Assembly (NCBI GenBank): GCA_003665825.1
Contig: QPFY01000016.1
Span: forward strand, 496,001 to 560,000
Source of the DNA: Microbotryum silenes-acaulis
Taxonomy: Eukaryota > Basidiomycota > Microbotryomycetes > Microbotryales > Microbotryaceae
Length of the DNA: 64,000 bases
Direction: 5' to 3'
Below are positions 38,131-49,940 of the stretch, one piece after another (the stretch's first letter is position 1; every line of letters starts with the position of its first letter). A program made the translations under genes and the position numbers. The notes under the pieces are model-generated. The model did no database searches, had not been told where the DNA came from, and saw only the letters and a list, made by a program, of their open reading frames with translations.

Positions 38131-40187
38131 ATGGCAAATACCAACCCCGTCATCGGTGTGGTCTTGTTGGCTCGACATGGTGATCGAGCAGGTGAGCCGA
38201 GTATACACACTGCAGATGCTTTGCCCGTCGTTTGGCTCGGAGCTGACTTGACGATCTTATCACTTCTCAGGCTTCTATCAAGTGAGCAGCCCCACCCCAC
38301 CCTACCTCAACGCCTACGCACGCTTTCGCATCAAGCCATACTGACCGATTCCTCTCACCTACAGAACCCCAACACCTACGCAGCCTCCAAGACCTCCATC
38401 ACCCCCCTAGGCGAACAACAACTCTACCAAGTCGGCAACATGCTCCGAACGATCTACGCCGACCCATCCTCGGACCGAGCGATTCAAGGTTTGAGCGATT
38501 CGACGCTCAATGCTGCGCAGATCAATTCGACAGCTGATGGAGGGGGAGAAGGAGGTGAGGTCGGTCTTGGGTGGGGTGGTGCGTGGTTTGTAGGGTGTTC
38601 CTGACGAAGGATTGTTTGGCGCTTGGCTCGGGAACAGGCGTGATTTTTGATTCGGCGGTAAGTCTCGGAATTTTTTCTTTTGAGCTGGGGGTTCGGGCCC
38701 AGGGCTCATAAGTGTGTGGCGATATGGTTCAACTACAACAGGTCGCTCTTTGGCAAGGATTCTATCCTCCCAACGCAACGTGAGTCTTGGAGGGGCCGCC
38801 TCGGATTTCGTGGGAATGATTCGACCTGACCCACTTTGACCTGAAATGCAGCGTTTCTTCCGAAACCCTCGCCAACGGGACCAACGTTACCTCGCCTCTG
38901 AACGGCTATCAAACTCTGCAAATCAACACGGTCCTTCCAGCCGACGATGTCGACTTTGAATGTCAGTTCCTTCCTGTCGGCGACCCCCCTCGGCGTTGTT
39001 GCTGACATTCTTAATCGTGCTTGCTCTCTCCAGCCTGGGTCAACTGCGGAACATGGACGAATCGAACCAACGAGTTCTACAACTCGACCGTCTTCCTCGC
39101 CAAGACCGCCGAATCAGCCCCCTTCCTCAAAAGTCTCCAAACGGCCGTACTCGTCGGCGGCCGCAATGTCTCGCTCGTCAACGCGTACAACCTCTACGAC
39201 TTTATTAACGTGCAGCGCATCCACAACGCGACGTACTCGGCCTTGCTCGACACCAATGGGCCTTACACCCTAAATGCGATGAGGGCATTGGCAGACTTCC
39301 ACGAGTATGGCTCTTTCACCGATTCGACGGATAGTGGGATTGGGAACATCGCTGGCCGCACGTTCTTGCCGAGGGTTCTGGCTTCGTTCGACCAGTTCGC
39401 CAATGGGACAGAGGTCAAGATCGCGCATTATCAGATGACTTACAAGCGTGAGTGAAGCCTCTAGATTCACTTTTGGGGCCTATTCGGTAGGACCTGACTG
39501 TTCATCCCTGGTCCCGCGCAGCCTTCTTGTCCATCTTCAACATGACCGACCTGTCCGCCACCGGATTTGCTGGAGCCACCGCCATAGTCGACTACGGCTC
39601 GGTCGCAACGTTCGAGCTTCGCAAGTCCATGACAAACTCGACCGGATTCGATGTACGATTTGGGTTCCGTAATGGTTCTTTCGATGGCACAATTCCCGTG
39701 AGTGTGCTATCTAGTCTCGTTGCCTCGGCGTGTGGCCTGCAGTGACTGAACATGTTTGTTACTCAATTACCAGTTTGACTTCACGTACTACCCCTTGTTC
39801 GGTTCATCATCCGTCGACATCCCTCTAGCGTCATTCGAAACCCAACTCGCCTCTTCCATCATCCCCAACACGACCGCATGGTGTCACGCCTGTTCCAACA
39901 CCTTCAACTCGGGGTGCGCAACCGTGGCCCTAGCAGACAAGTACGAGAAACTATTCCAACAATCCTCAAGCCAATCTCACTTCTCCCCCGTCGGAGCAGG
40001 CTTCATCGGATTCGCAGTAACGGCTGTATTGGGTGCCCTGATCTTGTTGCTCTTGGCTCGGTTGGGTTGGGTCAGTTTCGGATCGAGGCAACAGAGGAGT
40101 AGAGATTTGTATCCGCTCAGGCAGGGGGGACCGGCGAAGAATGTTGCTGGCGAGGATGCGGGGAGTGTGGCTTCGAGTTACTTTTGA
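38131..40187 (+). CDS. Histidine phosphatase superfamily (branch 2) membrane protein
   Basis: Nine exons: 38131-38191, 38271-38281, 38365-38554, 38638-38657, 38742-38779, 38852-38961, 39034-39447, 39522-39697 and 39774-40187, about 477 aa. The N-terminus has LLARHGDRAG, the RHG phosphate-binding motif with the catalytic His. It continues as in acid phosphatases (TPLGEQQLYQVGNML, YPPNAT). Many N-x-S/T sites suggest an extracellular or lumenal domain. A transmembrane helix (GFIGFAVTAVLGALILLLLA) and a short basic tail lie at the C-terminus. The canonical branch-2 HD motif is not evident; the matching place reads IAHYQMTYKPF, which may be a family trait or loss of the acid. Exons of 11 and 20 nt are unusually small. 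No classical signal peptide was seen. The substrate is unknown. Confidence 0.82.
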
Positions 40188-40902
40188 GAGGAGGAACAGT
40201 CTCATTATCTTGGATGTATTTTTGTTGGACGGAGTTTGTGCCTTCTTGAGAGGTATCGCGATTATGTATTGGAACCTGTTAGCTGTTTGGGAAAGGCTGG
40301 GAAATGTGTATAAGCCTTGGAAAATATCGATGACTCCACAGTTCGTCCGGTAGATAGGTGATGAATCCACGCAGACCAGTTTTCCATCCGCCCTTTAGGA
40401 TGCAAGATGGGTATCAAGCGTCGTGCGGTCGAGGAGGTCTGAAGTGTAGATGGATGACGCATGTCCATGGTCCCAGTATATTTTATCCTTCTCTGGGAGT
40501 ACTCTTCTCGTCCATACTCACGGAGCTTTTTCAGCCTTGCAGACTTCGCTTCCCTCCCTTATCACGGTATAGACAATTATACTGTTATTGAAATCCATCA
40601 AATAAAAACAAAGCACCATCAGCAAACAGTGGTCACGCCTTATCAACGCGGTGGACGCGCCCCGCTTGATCGGTAGACGCCGCGCGATGCCGATAGTCTG
40701 TAATCGCGGCGTTTGAAATTGGGGTTTAGGGACCTTGACGAGGTCTAGAACCCCGGCCGTCATTTCGTCTCGGAATCCCGCGGACCAGCGGACCTCGTAG
40801 GATTTGCGCTCGTCTCTACGGCCCGTCGTTGTCCCCTTGAGTCTCTCCTGCGTCGTCGCCGTTTCGTGTCTCGGGGTTAGGCCATAGACCCGTATCTCTA
40901 CG
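40188..40902. other. Intergenic region containing a relic P450 exon
   Basis: Apart from the CYP53-like exon remnant at 40392-40442, nothing coding was recognised. The right part should hold the promoter of the next gene. Confidence 0.5.
40392..40442 (+). pseudogene. Relic of the last exon of a CYP53-like P450 gene
   Basis: This 51-bp stretch matches the last exon of the upstream P450 gene (37710-37760) at about 44 of 51 positions and keeps its frame and stop, coding PLGCKMGIKRRAVEEV against PLGCKMGIKRRTVEEI. The splice acceptor AG present before the intact exon is missing here (CCATCCG instead of CCTTCAG), and no other P450 exons were found nearby. It looks like the remnant of a tandem P450 copy, with the histidine phosphatase gene now between the two. 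Confidence 0.85.
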
Positions 40903-42707
40903 ATGCCGACCGCGAGTGGTAATGACAGTAACGCCGGTTCGAGCGCTGCGCCGATCGCCATCTCGCAAGCCTCGCACTCGTCCACTGCGCCCCTTCCCGA
41001 ACCTTTGCGCGCGCTCGTCAATCTACGAATCAAAGCCGACTCGGCGTTGAACCATCCCGCACTCGAACAAGAACTCGAGAATGGCGTTCTTGGTCCTCAG
41101 TCTGCAATCGTGTTGGAGTCACTACAAGCGACGCTCGAATGTGCTGCGACGTGGCGCGCCCGGCTTCAGGACACCACGGGGAGGACATCGAAACGATCGA
41201 ATGAGGAAGAAGCAAGGGGCGAGTTCGTCGAGGCATGGTGTCGTTCCAGAATTGGGGAGTATGACTCGTCCTTGCCGGAGGAATTGCCGATTCAATTGGA
41301 GAGGAGTTTGCAAGGCTTCAGTCGCGCGGGCGAATTGCTCCGATTACCCAACCCTCCGACGTTGGATCAAGTCCCTTCCGTGACGAGGCCGAAACAGGGC
41401 GTGTTGCCCTTAGAGTTGGGGACCGTGCCTGGGTGGGTCGGAGAGATGTTGGCTGAATGGGCGAGGACGCAGACAACGTTGTGCTTCGCGAGCTTGTTGA
41501 GGCCTGGGGGCAACGAGGTTGTTGAGGAGGACAAGTTGGCCGATTTGTTGGATATGGCGTGCAGGAGAAACGTGCAAGGTGAGTCGAGTAGAGAAGAGGA
41601 TATGTACTATTGTCCCTTGTGCTGATCTCGGTATACCTCTCTAAAACCGTTGCTACCCCTTCCGCAAACTCCTCACTCGCCTCTCCCTACACGCGATTGC
41701 CCACCTCAGCCTTGTTCACCCCGGTCGACCCGGGTCCCGCAGACGAAGAGTCCTCATCCTCGGCCGGAACTGTCATGGGCAATGCTCGATTAATCCGGGA
41801 CATGTCGACCCTGCTCCCTTTCACCTCGTCCGCTTCACTGTGGACTCGCCGGATAGCATGGGCCACGCACGTCGCAGACATCACCTTTATCGAAGCGTCC
41901 ATGTCGGCGAACCGACTCGTCGATGCCGCCTCAGCCGCCGCAGCGATCCTCCAAGATCCTAAAACGACCAACGAAAGGAGAAACGAAGTTCGTCATGTTC
42001 TCGAACACACGATCCAACACTTGGTGCCGTTCGAGAAGAAACAAGGTACGGCGTTGTTGACGTTGGGGAGGGTCATGTTGGAAGCTGTGGGGTCGATGTA
42101 TTTGGGCAGGGATGAGGCTTTCTCGGTTCAGAGGAGGAAGATGGAGGACGCGGTTCTGCAAGAGGGGAAGGAGCCGGAATTGGCGGAGGGGGAGAGAGTC
42201 GAGGTGCCGGAGAATGATTTGGTCAGGGAGACGAGACAGGTCTTTATTCGAGGTGAGTTTCACCCGCGACCAGAGTCAGGAAGTCGTGAGCTCCCTGTGC
42301 TGATACTACTTATCTTGGCATTTCTAGCTTCGGGCCTTTTCGAAAACGCGTATGCTTCGTTCTTGAGAACGCCGACCAAGGCGCGCCAGAACAAGAAGGA
42401 GGAACAACGCCTTTTGCGGAGGTTGGAGTCGACGTACTGTGATCTTGAAGAGGTGTGCCCATGTTCTTGAAGTGCGTCGATATTCCTGCTGCTCCTGATC
42501 TGACCAGAAATTATTTATCTGCAGCTCGACAACCATACGCCTGAGGTCGTACAACTCAAATCGGAACGTGTCGCACGAGCTTTGTGGATCAACGATCGCC
42601 TTCTTTCCCTCGGCGACGACGCCGATGATGATTCGGACCTGGGCGATGCCGATGAAGATTCGGACGAGGAGATGATCACTCGAAGGTTTGGTCAGAGTAC
42701 GATCTGA
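40903..42707 (+). CDS. Conserved-looking protein of unknown function, helical
   Basis: Four exons: 40903-41578, 41743-42252, 42328-42452 and 42525-42707, about 497 aa. Junctions keep the frame with GT-AG introns; the first intron is long (164 nt). The protein seems mostly alpha-helical and soluble, without signal peptide or membrane segments. Features include a Ser/Ala-rich start, leucine-rich helices (LRALVNLRIKADSAL, LGRVMLEAVGSMYLG), a charged stretch KARQNKKEEQRLLRRLE, and a highly acidic tail (DDADDDSDLGDADEDSDEE), which is common in nuclear proteins. I did not recognise a family. A 21-bp direct repeat spans the stop codon. Confidence 0.7.
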
Positions 42708-42737
42708 GGATCAAAGAGTACGATCTGAGGATCAATA
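42694..42737 (+). repeat. Direct repeat of about 21 bp across the stop codon
   Basis: The word AGTACGATCTGAGGATCAA occurs twice in tandem, the first copy carrying the stop codon of the preceding gene. The second copy would give the same stop if the first were lost. Confidence 0.85.
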
Positions 42738-43136
42738 AAGTTGAGAATCCGGTCGTAATGAATTGGGGGTTCAACTCTTTGGAAGGGGCTTGTGCATCAC
42801 GATTGGTATTGAAACGGAGCTGTTCAACTGTAGCTTACAAGCATATGAGAAATGGAAGGCAAAGCATAGCCTGCATTGGACACCACACACGAGTACACGC
42901 AGCGAAATGGGCAGCACGGGGGTAAAAGCGGCCATTACCAACGCGAGCGCTAGACGAATTAGGAACCCGTTGAATTGTCGCTCAGGTGCTCCACTTGGCA
43001 GTTGGCAATGCAACGCGGCGTCTGTCTGAGCTGACTCCCACCACCACCACCACCACCACCACCTGCCGTCCGGCGCTCACCAACCCCCGTTGGCACCCTA
43101 GCCTACACCGATTCCAGGAGGGAACGACCTACCAAG
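42708..43136. other. Intergenic region upstream of NOT3 with a (CAC)n run
   Basis: About eight CAC triplets stand at 43039-43063, 75 bp before the NOT3 start. Nothing coding was seen in the rest. Confidence 0.6.
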
Positions 43137-46084
43137 ATGGCAGCAAGAAAGCTGCAAAGTGAGTCCGACACCGTGACTGCACGGGTTGCCTAGCTGGGAC
43201 GGGAGGCGTAGAGGGGAGGTCTCCTAGTCGACGCTCAGCTGGTCGACAACAACGAGGTGGCATAGCGGGCACTTGAGCCGTGTCGAATAGGAAACTGTTC
43301 CGCTGTGCGTCGAGTTGCAGCACGTACCTCCCTTCTGTCGACTGCACCGGTCGTGCGACGCGCGCCACCACCAAGGTTCTCTGTCGTGCCACCGCCACGG
43401 CTCATTCACCCCCGACCATCTCCGCCGAGGACATATGGACTGACCTCTTCGATCATCACCACTCCACAGCCGAGATTGAGCGGACCCTGAAAAAGGTGTC
43501 CGAAGGTGTGAGTCGGCGGTCTGGCCTAGCTCATGAGGGCACGCTCGCTCGCTCCCTCTCAGCTGCTGACCTCATCACGCCCCTCCTCAACTAACAGGTT
43601 GAAATATTTGAAGGCGTACGTTATGATACGCCAGAGCTAGTGGTCCCATAGGTGCCGCAGCTGAACCACGCCGCTTTCCCCTTGGCCAACCGCAGATATT
43701 TGACAAGATCCAAACGAGTACGAACCAGACACAAAAGGAGAAGCTCGAGGTCGACCTCAAGTCCCAGATTAAGAAGCTGCAACGTCTGCGCGACCAGATC
43801 AAGACATGGATGACCTCGAACGACATCAAGGACAAGCAGCCGCTCATCGATAACCGCAAGCTCATCGAGACGGTCAGTTCTGGGGTTTTGGGCGCGTGGG
43901 GAGGGGTCTTTTCAACCCGGGCTCACGCGAGTGCGGGGTTTCACAGCAAATGGAACGGTTCAAGGCATGTGAGAAGGAAATGAAGACCAAGGCTTTCTCG
44001 AAGGAAGGACTCTCCGCCGCAGCCAAGCTCGACCCGAAAGAACAGCTCAAGCTTGAGCTGTGCAACTGGATCACGAGCATGGTCGATGAGCTCTCGCGCC
44101 AGGTCGAGGCCTCTGAAGCCGAGGTCGAGACGTTGCAGGCGCTCAAGAAGAAGAAGGACAGCGACCGCGAGCGCTTAGAGCAGCTCGAGACGCTCAACGA
44201 GCGGCGGCAGTGGCACGTCAATCGGCTTGAGTTGATCTTGCGCCTGCTCGAGAATGGCAACTTGCAGACCGATGCCGTCAATGACATCAAGGAGGACATT
44301 GCTTACTTTGTCGAGAGCAATACGGTGCGTTGGAGATGCTTTGTTTCGCTCTCCTCGGCATGCAGTCACTAAACTGCTGTCTGGCACACGCACACAGGAG
44401 GAGGACTTTGACGAGGACGAAGGCGTGTATGACGGACTGAATCTGGAGGAAGAGGAAGAGATGTTCCACATTGGGGGAGACGATCTACAGTCGTCGCATG
44501 ACACGAGTTCGATCGCCGACGAGCCATCACCGGCACCAGCACCGCCACCGCCGGCGAAGAAAACCGTCGTCGAAGAGGCCGCCAAGAGCCCGGCCAAGAC
44601 GAGCAAAGCTGCCACCGCACCCGCCATCACGAGCCCACCCGCACCCGCTGCAGCTACAACTCGCAAACCGACACTCGACTCCAACACTCCGAGACCTGTC
44701 GTCGTACCGCCGCCGACACGATCGACTTCGGGCCCCGTGCCGACACCGCGGCCAGTCCCTGCAGCCCTGCCCCCGATTCGTTACGCCGCCGCCGCCGCCG
44801 CCGCGGCCAATGCGTCGAGTACATCGGCAGCAACAACAACAGTGGCCACCACGGCAGCATCGGTACCTGCTCCCACGAGTGCACTGGCACCGACGCCTTC
44901 GGTTACCTCGACACCGAGCGTGACCAGTGCCCCCGCACCACCGCCAGGCCTGGCTTCGGCTGCTCCGTCGCCGACGAGTGGTCAAGATGCTTCCAACGAT
45001 TCAACAGCGAGTTCTGAAGTGGCCCGATCTACGGGAGCTGATGCGAGCAAACTTGCCTCGGCGGGACCATCGCCGATGTTGGCACCTGGGCTGGCACCGG
45101 GTAATGCTTCCCTCTCGAGTCCCGCGCCGAGTTCGGCTTCCTTCAACGGTGTCAACGGTACCTCAGCAGCCCCCTCGCTCGCGGCGGCTTCGGCTTCGCC
45201 CGCTCCTTCGTTCTCATCGCTGCCCCAGGCCTCGGCCAACTCGTCGACCGACCCATCCGAATCTGCCGCCCCCGTACCCGACAAGGGTGTTGTCTCGAGC
45301 GCCGCCTCACAAGAAGCGTCTTCGCAGCCGACTCGATCAGCGAACGAGCCTCGTTTGCCGAGCAGTTTGGCCGATCTCGTGACGAGCTTTGAGAGCGCGA
45401 AGCAAAAGTCGATCCGAAGAGACAACGATTTGGGAGCGATCCACAAGATCCTCGATGCTGGCTTCTCCAACGTGCCGCAGCCTCTTGATGCTGAGAAGTG
45501 AGCTTGAGTTCGCCATCGTGAGAGGCAATCATCTTGCAGAGACTGACTACTTTATCATTACAGGCCCAAGTACTACGTACCCCGACAGCCGTACGCAACT
45601 CCCAACTACTACCCTCAAGAGCCTCTCCCGCAGTTCGCGAACCCGGCCCTGTTCGCCAAGCTCGACGTCGACACGCTTTTCTACATCTTCTATTACTGCC
45701 AGGGGACATACCTGCAGTTCCTCGCCGCGGCCGAGTTGAAGAAGCAGAGTTGGCGATTTCACAAGCAGTACCTCACCTGGTTCCAGCGCGCGAATGAGCC
45801 GCAGCAGATCACGGATGAGTATGAGCAGGGCGTTTACTTGTACTGTGAGTTTGGGAGTTGTGGTGAGTGGAAGGTGATTGAGCTGAGCTGATGTGTGGTG
45901 CTTTTTCTTGAACAGTCGACTGGGAGGGCTCGTGGTGTCAGCGAAGGAAGGGCGACTTCCGATTCGATTATGTGAGTGACACGTCCCCTGAGGATCCATC
46001 GTATTTCACTACGCATTCAACTACGCATTCAGTCCTAACTTCGAGTCTCGTACGTTCTCACAGCGGTACCTCGACACGGATTAG
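43137..46084 (+). CDS. NOT3: CCR4-NOT complex subunit Not3/Not5
   Basis: Nine exons: 43137-43158, 43470-43507, 43598-43615, 43696-43872, 43947-44324, 44398-45497, 45564-45844, 45916-45971 and 46064-46084, about 696 aa. The N-terminal coiled-coil domain is strongly conserved: [46 protein letters not shown]. The centre is an Ala/Pro/Ser-rich linker. The C-terminal NOT box reads [20 protein letters not shown], then [14 protein letters not shown] and GVYLYFDWEGSW. The complex deadenylates mRNA and monitors translation; Not3/5 scaffolds it and senses slow ribosomes. The 22-nt first and 18-nt third coding exons are small, and intron 1 is long (311 nt) for this genome. All junctions match the family sequence (RKLQ|TEIE, SEG|VEIFEG|IFDKIQ). 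Confidence 0.93.
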
Positions 46085-47633
46085 ACAAGATAAGACTAGG
46101 TTGGCTGCCTTTTCCTTTTCAATTTCTCACCAAGTCCTGCAGTCTGCCTTCCTTTTCGCCCGACGTTCATCTCCGACACCTTTGCTTGTATCGATACGGT
46201 TTGCAATCGTTGAACTTCTCTGCGTCATTCCCTGCGTATCCAGAATTATCTGTGACTTCGTGGTCTAACGAGCGGAAGCTATGGTCTGGGTAAAATTGAG
46301 GCTGCGCCGCTGCGAGGGAGCCTAAAACTCGGAAATGATTCTGAAGCAGTACAGCATGACTTGGCAGCCAGAACGCTGAGCAAATGAAGATCCCGCTCTA
46401 AACCTAGCTCGGCCTTAGATTGATGATGAAGGAGAGGATTGCCGTCCGGAACAATTGAGGTGTGAGGGGTCGAACGTCGGATCTGCAAGCCGCACCGGAT
46501 TTCATCAGCGCATCAGTCTGGATTCGCGCCCAGAGCGGCCCGCGTGCGCGGCGCAAGAGAACCCACTTTTCTAGTGGGTTTATGCGGCTCTAGTAATGAA
46601 AGGAGCACAGATGACGGAGTAAGGTGGGCTACGAGTTTATAGGCCGGGCTTGACGGTGGCAGGCCCCGGAGGGCAATCGAGGGTTCCGAAAAGCTCGGTG
46701 TTGTTCTGAGAGTACCGCAAATTTTGTGAAGATTGTTCTACTGAATCTTCAAAACGATCGTCTAGGCCGATGCTACTGCTGTTGCTCGGGTGTAGGTAGG
46801 TACGACGGGGCCAGACTCGCAGATCGACGCTCTCAGTTCGAAGTGATCGACAAAATCGCGCATTTGTGATCGGCCTGAAGCGGGTGAGCCTGAGCTTGTG
46901 CTGGAAGGTGCCGGGCCTGCCGGGCCTAGCGCCTGCAAGCGTGTCGGGCTGTCGTCGGCCTCTGTCGGCCTTGCCCGCCTTTGCCCGCCACGCGCATGCT
47001 ACGTCGGGCACGCCGCTCGCTCCTTACCTGCCTTCAGCCTCCCTTCCCACTACCGTACCATCTCATCTCCTCCCTGACACCAATCCAACCACTTGGTCCC
47101 CGCTGACAAACCTCCACATCGTCGTTCGATTGAATTGGCCTTTGGGACGCACTGGTGCTTGTACGTCGTACGGCTGGCTGCTCGGCTGATTGCTGGCTGA
47201 CACGGACGAGGCTTGAGCGCTTGAGCGTGGCCTAGCGTGGCCTGACTTGGTGAGGCTGACCTTCGGCCGTACTGGCCCTTTGCTCCCCTCCTTCAGTCCC
47301 TCTTACAAGAAAATAGGTTAGTCACTTCGAACGATCGTGGAATATAACATATACCTGATCCGCTAACCCGCGCATCTCGCGTACGTGTCTGGCGCGACCA
47401 CCGACGCTGATCATCTCAGCCTCCGCCACAGCCGCCCCCACCGACGGTCCGAGCCAAGCCGAGAGCCCGCCTCCCCGCGGCCAACCACGTCCTCAGTCCA
47501 TCGCACGTCGCCTTGATCCCGGCCCCCCCCCCCTCCCCCCACTCCAAAGGGGTTTTTCTTTTCGAGCATTCAGTGGATCGCCCTCAACTGCGGCATTCTA
47601 GACGACACCATCATCTTGAGTGATCACCCATCA
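46085..47633. other. Long intergenic region upstream of the PKA regulatory subunit gene
   Basis: 1.5 kb with no recognised gene. A long C-rich run lies at about 47520-47540, close to the start codon. Given its length it is probably a long promoter and 5' leader. Confidence 0.5.
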
Positions 47634-49389
47634 ATGTCGTTGCCGGCATCCTACTCGTCGATACTCTCGGACCTGAACCGGGACGTACTCCGAGCCCAAC
47701 CGACCGACGCTCTCCAGTTCTGCGCCAACTGGTTCCAAACCCGACTCGAGCAAGAGCGTAGCTCGGCTAGATACACCGCTTCTTTTTCCGCCTCTTCGAC
47801 CGGTGCTGCGAACATGCCTTCGGGTGCTTCGAGTGGTGCTGCGCCGTCCAGTCGTCTGTCCGGTCAGCTCGCCCCTTCACCCTCCCTGCGTAACCGTCAG
47901 GTCACCCCGCCTTCGCTCGTCGGTCAAGGCTACACTTTTGGCGGTGCGCGGGGTATGGACCTCGACGGCGATAATAAGCCATCGCCCTTCTCCGAGATTC
48001 CTCCCGTCGTACGCGGCGCAGGTGGCTCGTCCCTTTCCAACCGTCCCGGCTCGAACCCGCCTTCGCCCTTCAGTAAGGTCGGCGACCGCGGACTCAACTC
48101 GTCGACGGGATCGTCGTCGACCCCATCGACGTTCCACCCTGCTCCTTTGACTTTCGGTGGATCCGCGCTGTCGTCGAGCATGACCGCGAAGCGTGACAGC
48201 GTCGGCTCGAACGACTCGGACGACGATGACGTCTACGACCCCCGCGATACCTCGTCCGGATCCGGCGAAGGCACGCTCGGCATTCCCGTCAACTACAACC
48301 TTGGCCGTCGTAGTTCCGTCTCGGCAGAGTCGCTCAATCCCGATCCGGCGGCACCCATGCCCAAGACCGTGATCCCCAAGTCCGAGTCGCAGCGCAAGCG
48401 CATTGAGGCGTCCATCTCGAACAACTTACTCTTCCGCAACCTCGACGAGGACCAACACAACGACGTGCTCAATGCAATGAAGGAGGTCAAGGTGCAGGAC
48501 AAGACTTCGGTCATTGTCCAAGGCGCCGTCGGCGACTTCTTCTACGTCGTCGAGGAAGGTAGCTTCGAGGCTTGGGTTCGTTCCCCGCCGACGCACAACT
48601 ACAACGGACCCGGTAGCTCGACGATGACCCAGGGCGAGGACAAAAAGGTCGCCAGTTACGGTCCGGGAGGTGCGTTTGGTGAGTTGGCGTTGATGTACAA
48701 CGCCCCTCGTGCGGCCTCGGTCGTGGCGACGTCAGATGCGGTCGTCTGGGCCTTGGACCGCGTGACCTTCCGCTCGATCCTGATGGAACACACATCGCGC
48801 AAGCGCAAGATGTACGAAAGCTTCCTCGCCGAAGTCCCTATTCTCTTGTCATTGAACCCTAAGGAACGAGCCAAGATCGCCGACGCGCTCGAGGAGAAGG
48901 TCTACGAGGAAGGCGAACGGGTCGTCGTCGAGGGCGAGGTCGGCAAGAACTTCTACATCATCGAGAGTGGTAAAGCAGAGGTGACCAAGCGACGGAAGTC
49001 ACCCAGTTCGGGCACGTTCAACGATGATGTGCTTGGCACGTTGAGCAAGGGCGACTACTTTGGAGGTGAGTTGGGAACCGTATTGGCCGTCACACACTTT
49101 GGACCTCTGTACTGACATCAATCGATCGCCTTCATCAGAACTTGCTCTGCTCAACTCTGCTCCTCGTGCCGCCACTGTCCGAGCGATGGCCGGTCAAGGT
49201 CGGTTACGCGTCGCGACGCTCGGAGAAAAGGCCTTCACCCGCTTGCTCGGCCCCGTGCTCGACATCCTGCAACGCAAGGCCGAACACTCGTACGGACCTG
49301 GGGCGACGTCGGGCCAACACTCGCAACACGACTCGTTCTCGGCCACGCTGGGCGAATCGCGTGGTCAGACCCCGGGCATCACCGCCTGA
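47634..49389 (+). CDS. BCY1: cAMP-dependent protein kinase regulatory subunit
   Basis: Two exons: 47634-49065 and 49139-49389, about 560 aa. The N-terminus (LPASYSSILSDLNRDVLRAQ, then DALQFCANWFQTRL) is the RII-type dimerisation/docking helix pair. A Ser/Pro-rich region leads to the inhibitory site LGRRSSVSAES, whose RRxS form is a phosphorylatable pseudosubstrate (type II). Two cyclic-nucleotide-binding domains follow; their phosphate-binding cassettes read FGELALMYNAPRAASV and GELALLNSAPRAATV, with the Glu and Arg that contact cAMP. In the absence of cAMP the protein holds the catalytic subunit inactive. ATG 47634 was chosen; an upstream TTG in frame is not a likely start. The single intron splits the second cassette. 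Confidence 0.95.
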
Positions 49390-49940
49390 TTAAGAGCCGC
49401 TGGACACTCCAATGCTATATCGTTTGAGATGTGTATCCTTTGCCGCCGAGGCCTCGTACGCCTTCAGCCTTCGCTCGTTTTCCACTTTCTTGGCACTTGT
49501 AAACTCCGCTGTCTCCTCTTGCTCGAACCGTTTTTCTCGCGTTGAAATGTTGGTCTTCCTCACTCGCACTTGATGCAGGCTCATTTCTGTATTCCATTCG
49601 CTCGTTTCTTCTCGTCGGTGCTCCTCGTCCCAGTCCGATCTTATGTGTTTGCCGACGGTTGCAATAGGTATTCCCTTCGCTCTTGTGGGCTTCGAGATCA
49701 GAGACAAGCCCACGTGGACGTTCGTGAAGGCCTCTAAAACGCGGCCCCTTTGTCACGCGGCCCGTGCTCCTCAAAAGTATTTCTCGCCAGGCTCTGGCAG
49801 GTCTCGCTGTCGGTGCTTCCCTTTGAGATTTCGTGCGCGAATCGGCGATTGGCTGCTCATCTCATCGTCGTCTCCTCTTACAAGCTCAAGCCTCAAGCTC
49901 CCCATCACCGCTTTTATCGCCCGCTCTATACAGCTGCAAT
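49390..49940. other. Intergenic region between PKA regulatory subunit and RhoGDI genes
   Basis: It holds the 3' untranslated region of the first gene and the promoter of the second. No further gene was seen. Confidence 0.5.

Noticed and set aside
44527..44985. Minus-strand Arg/Cys-rich frame inside NOT3
   Set aside because: Produced by the Ala/Pro-rich linker read backwards.
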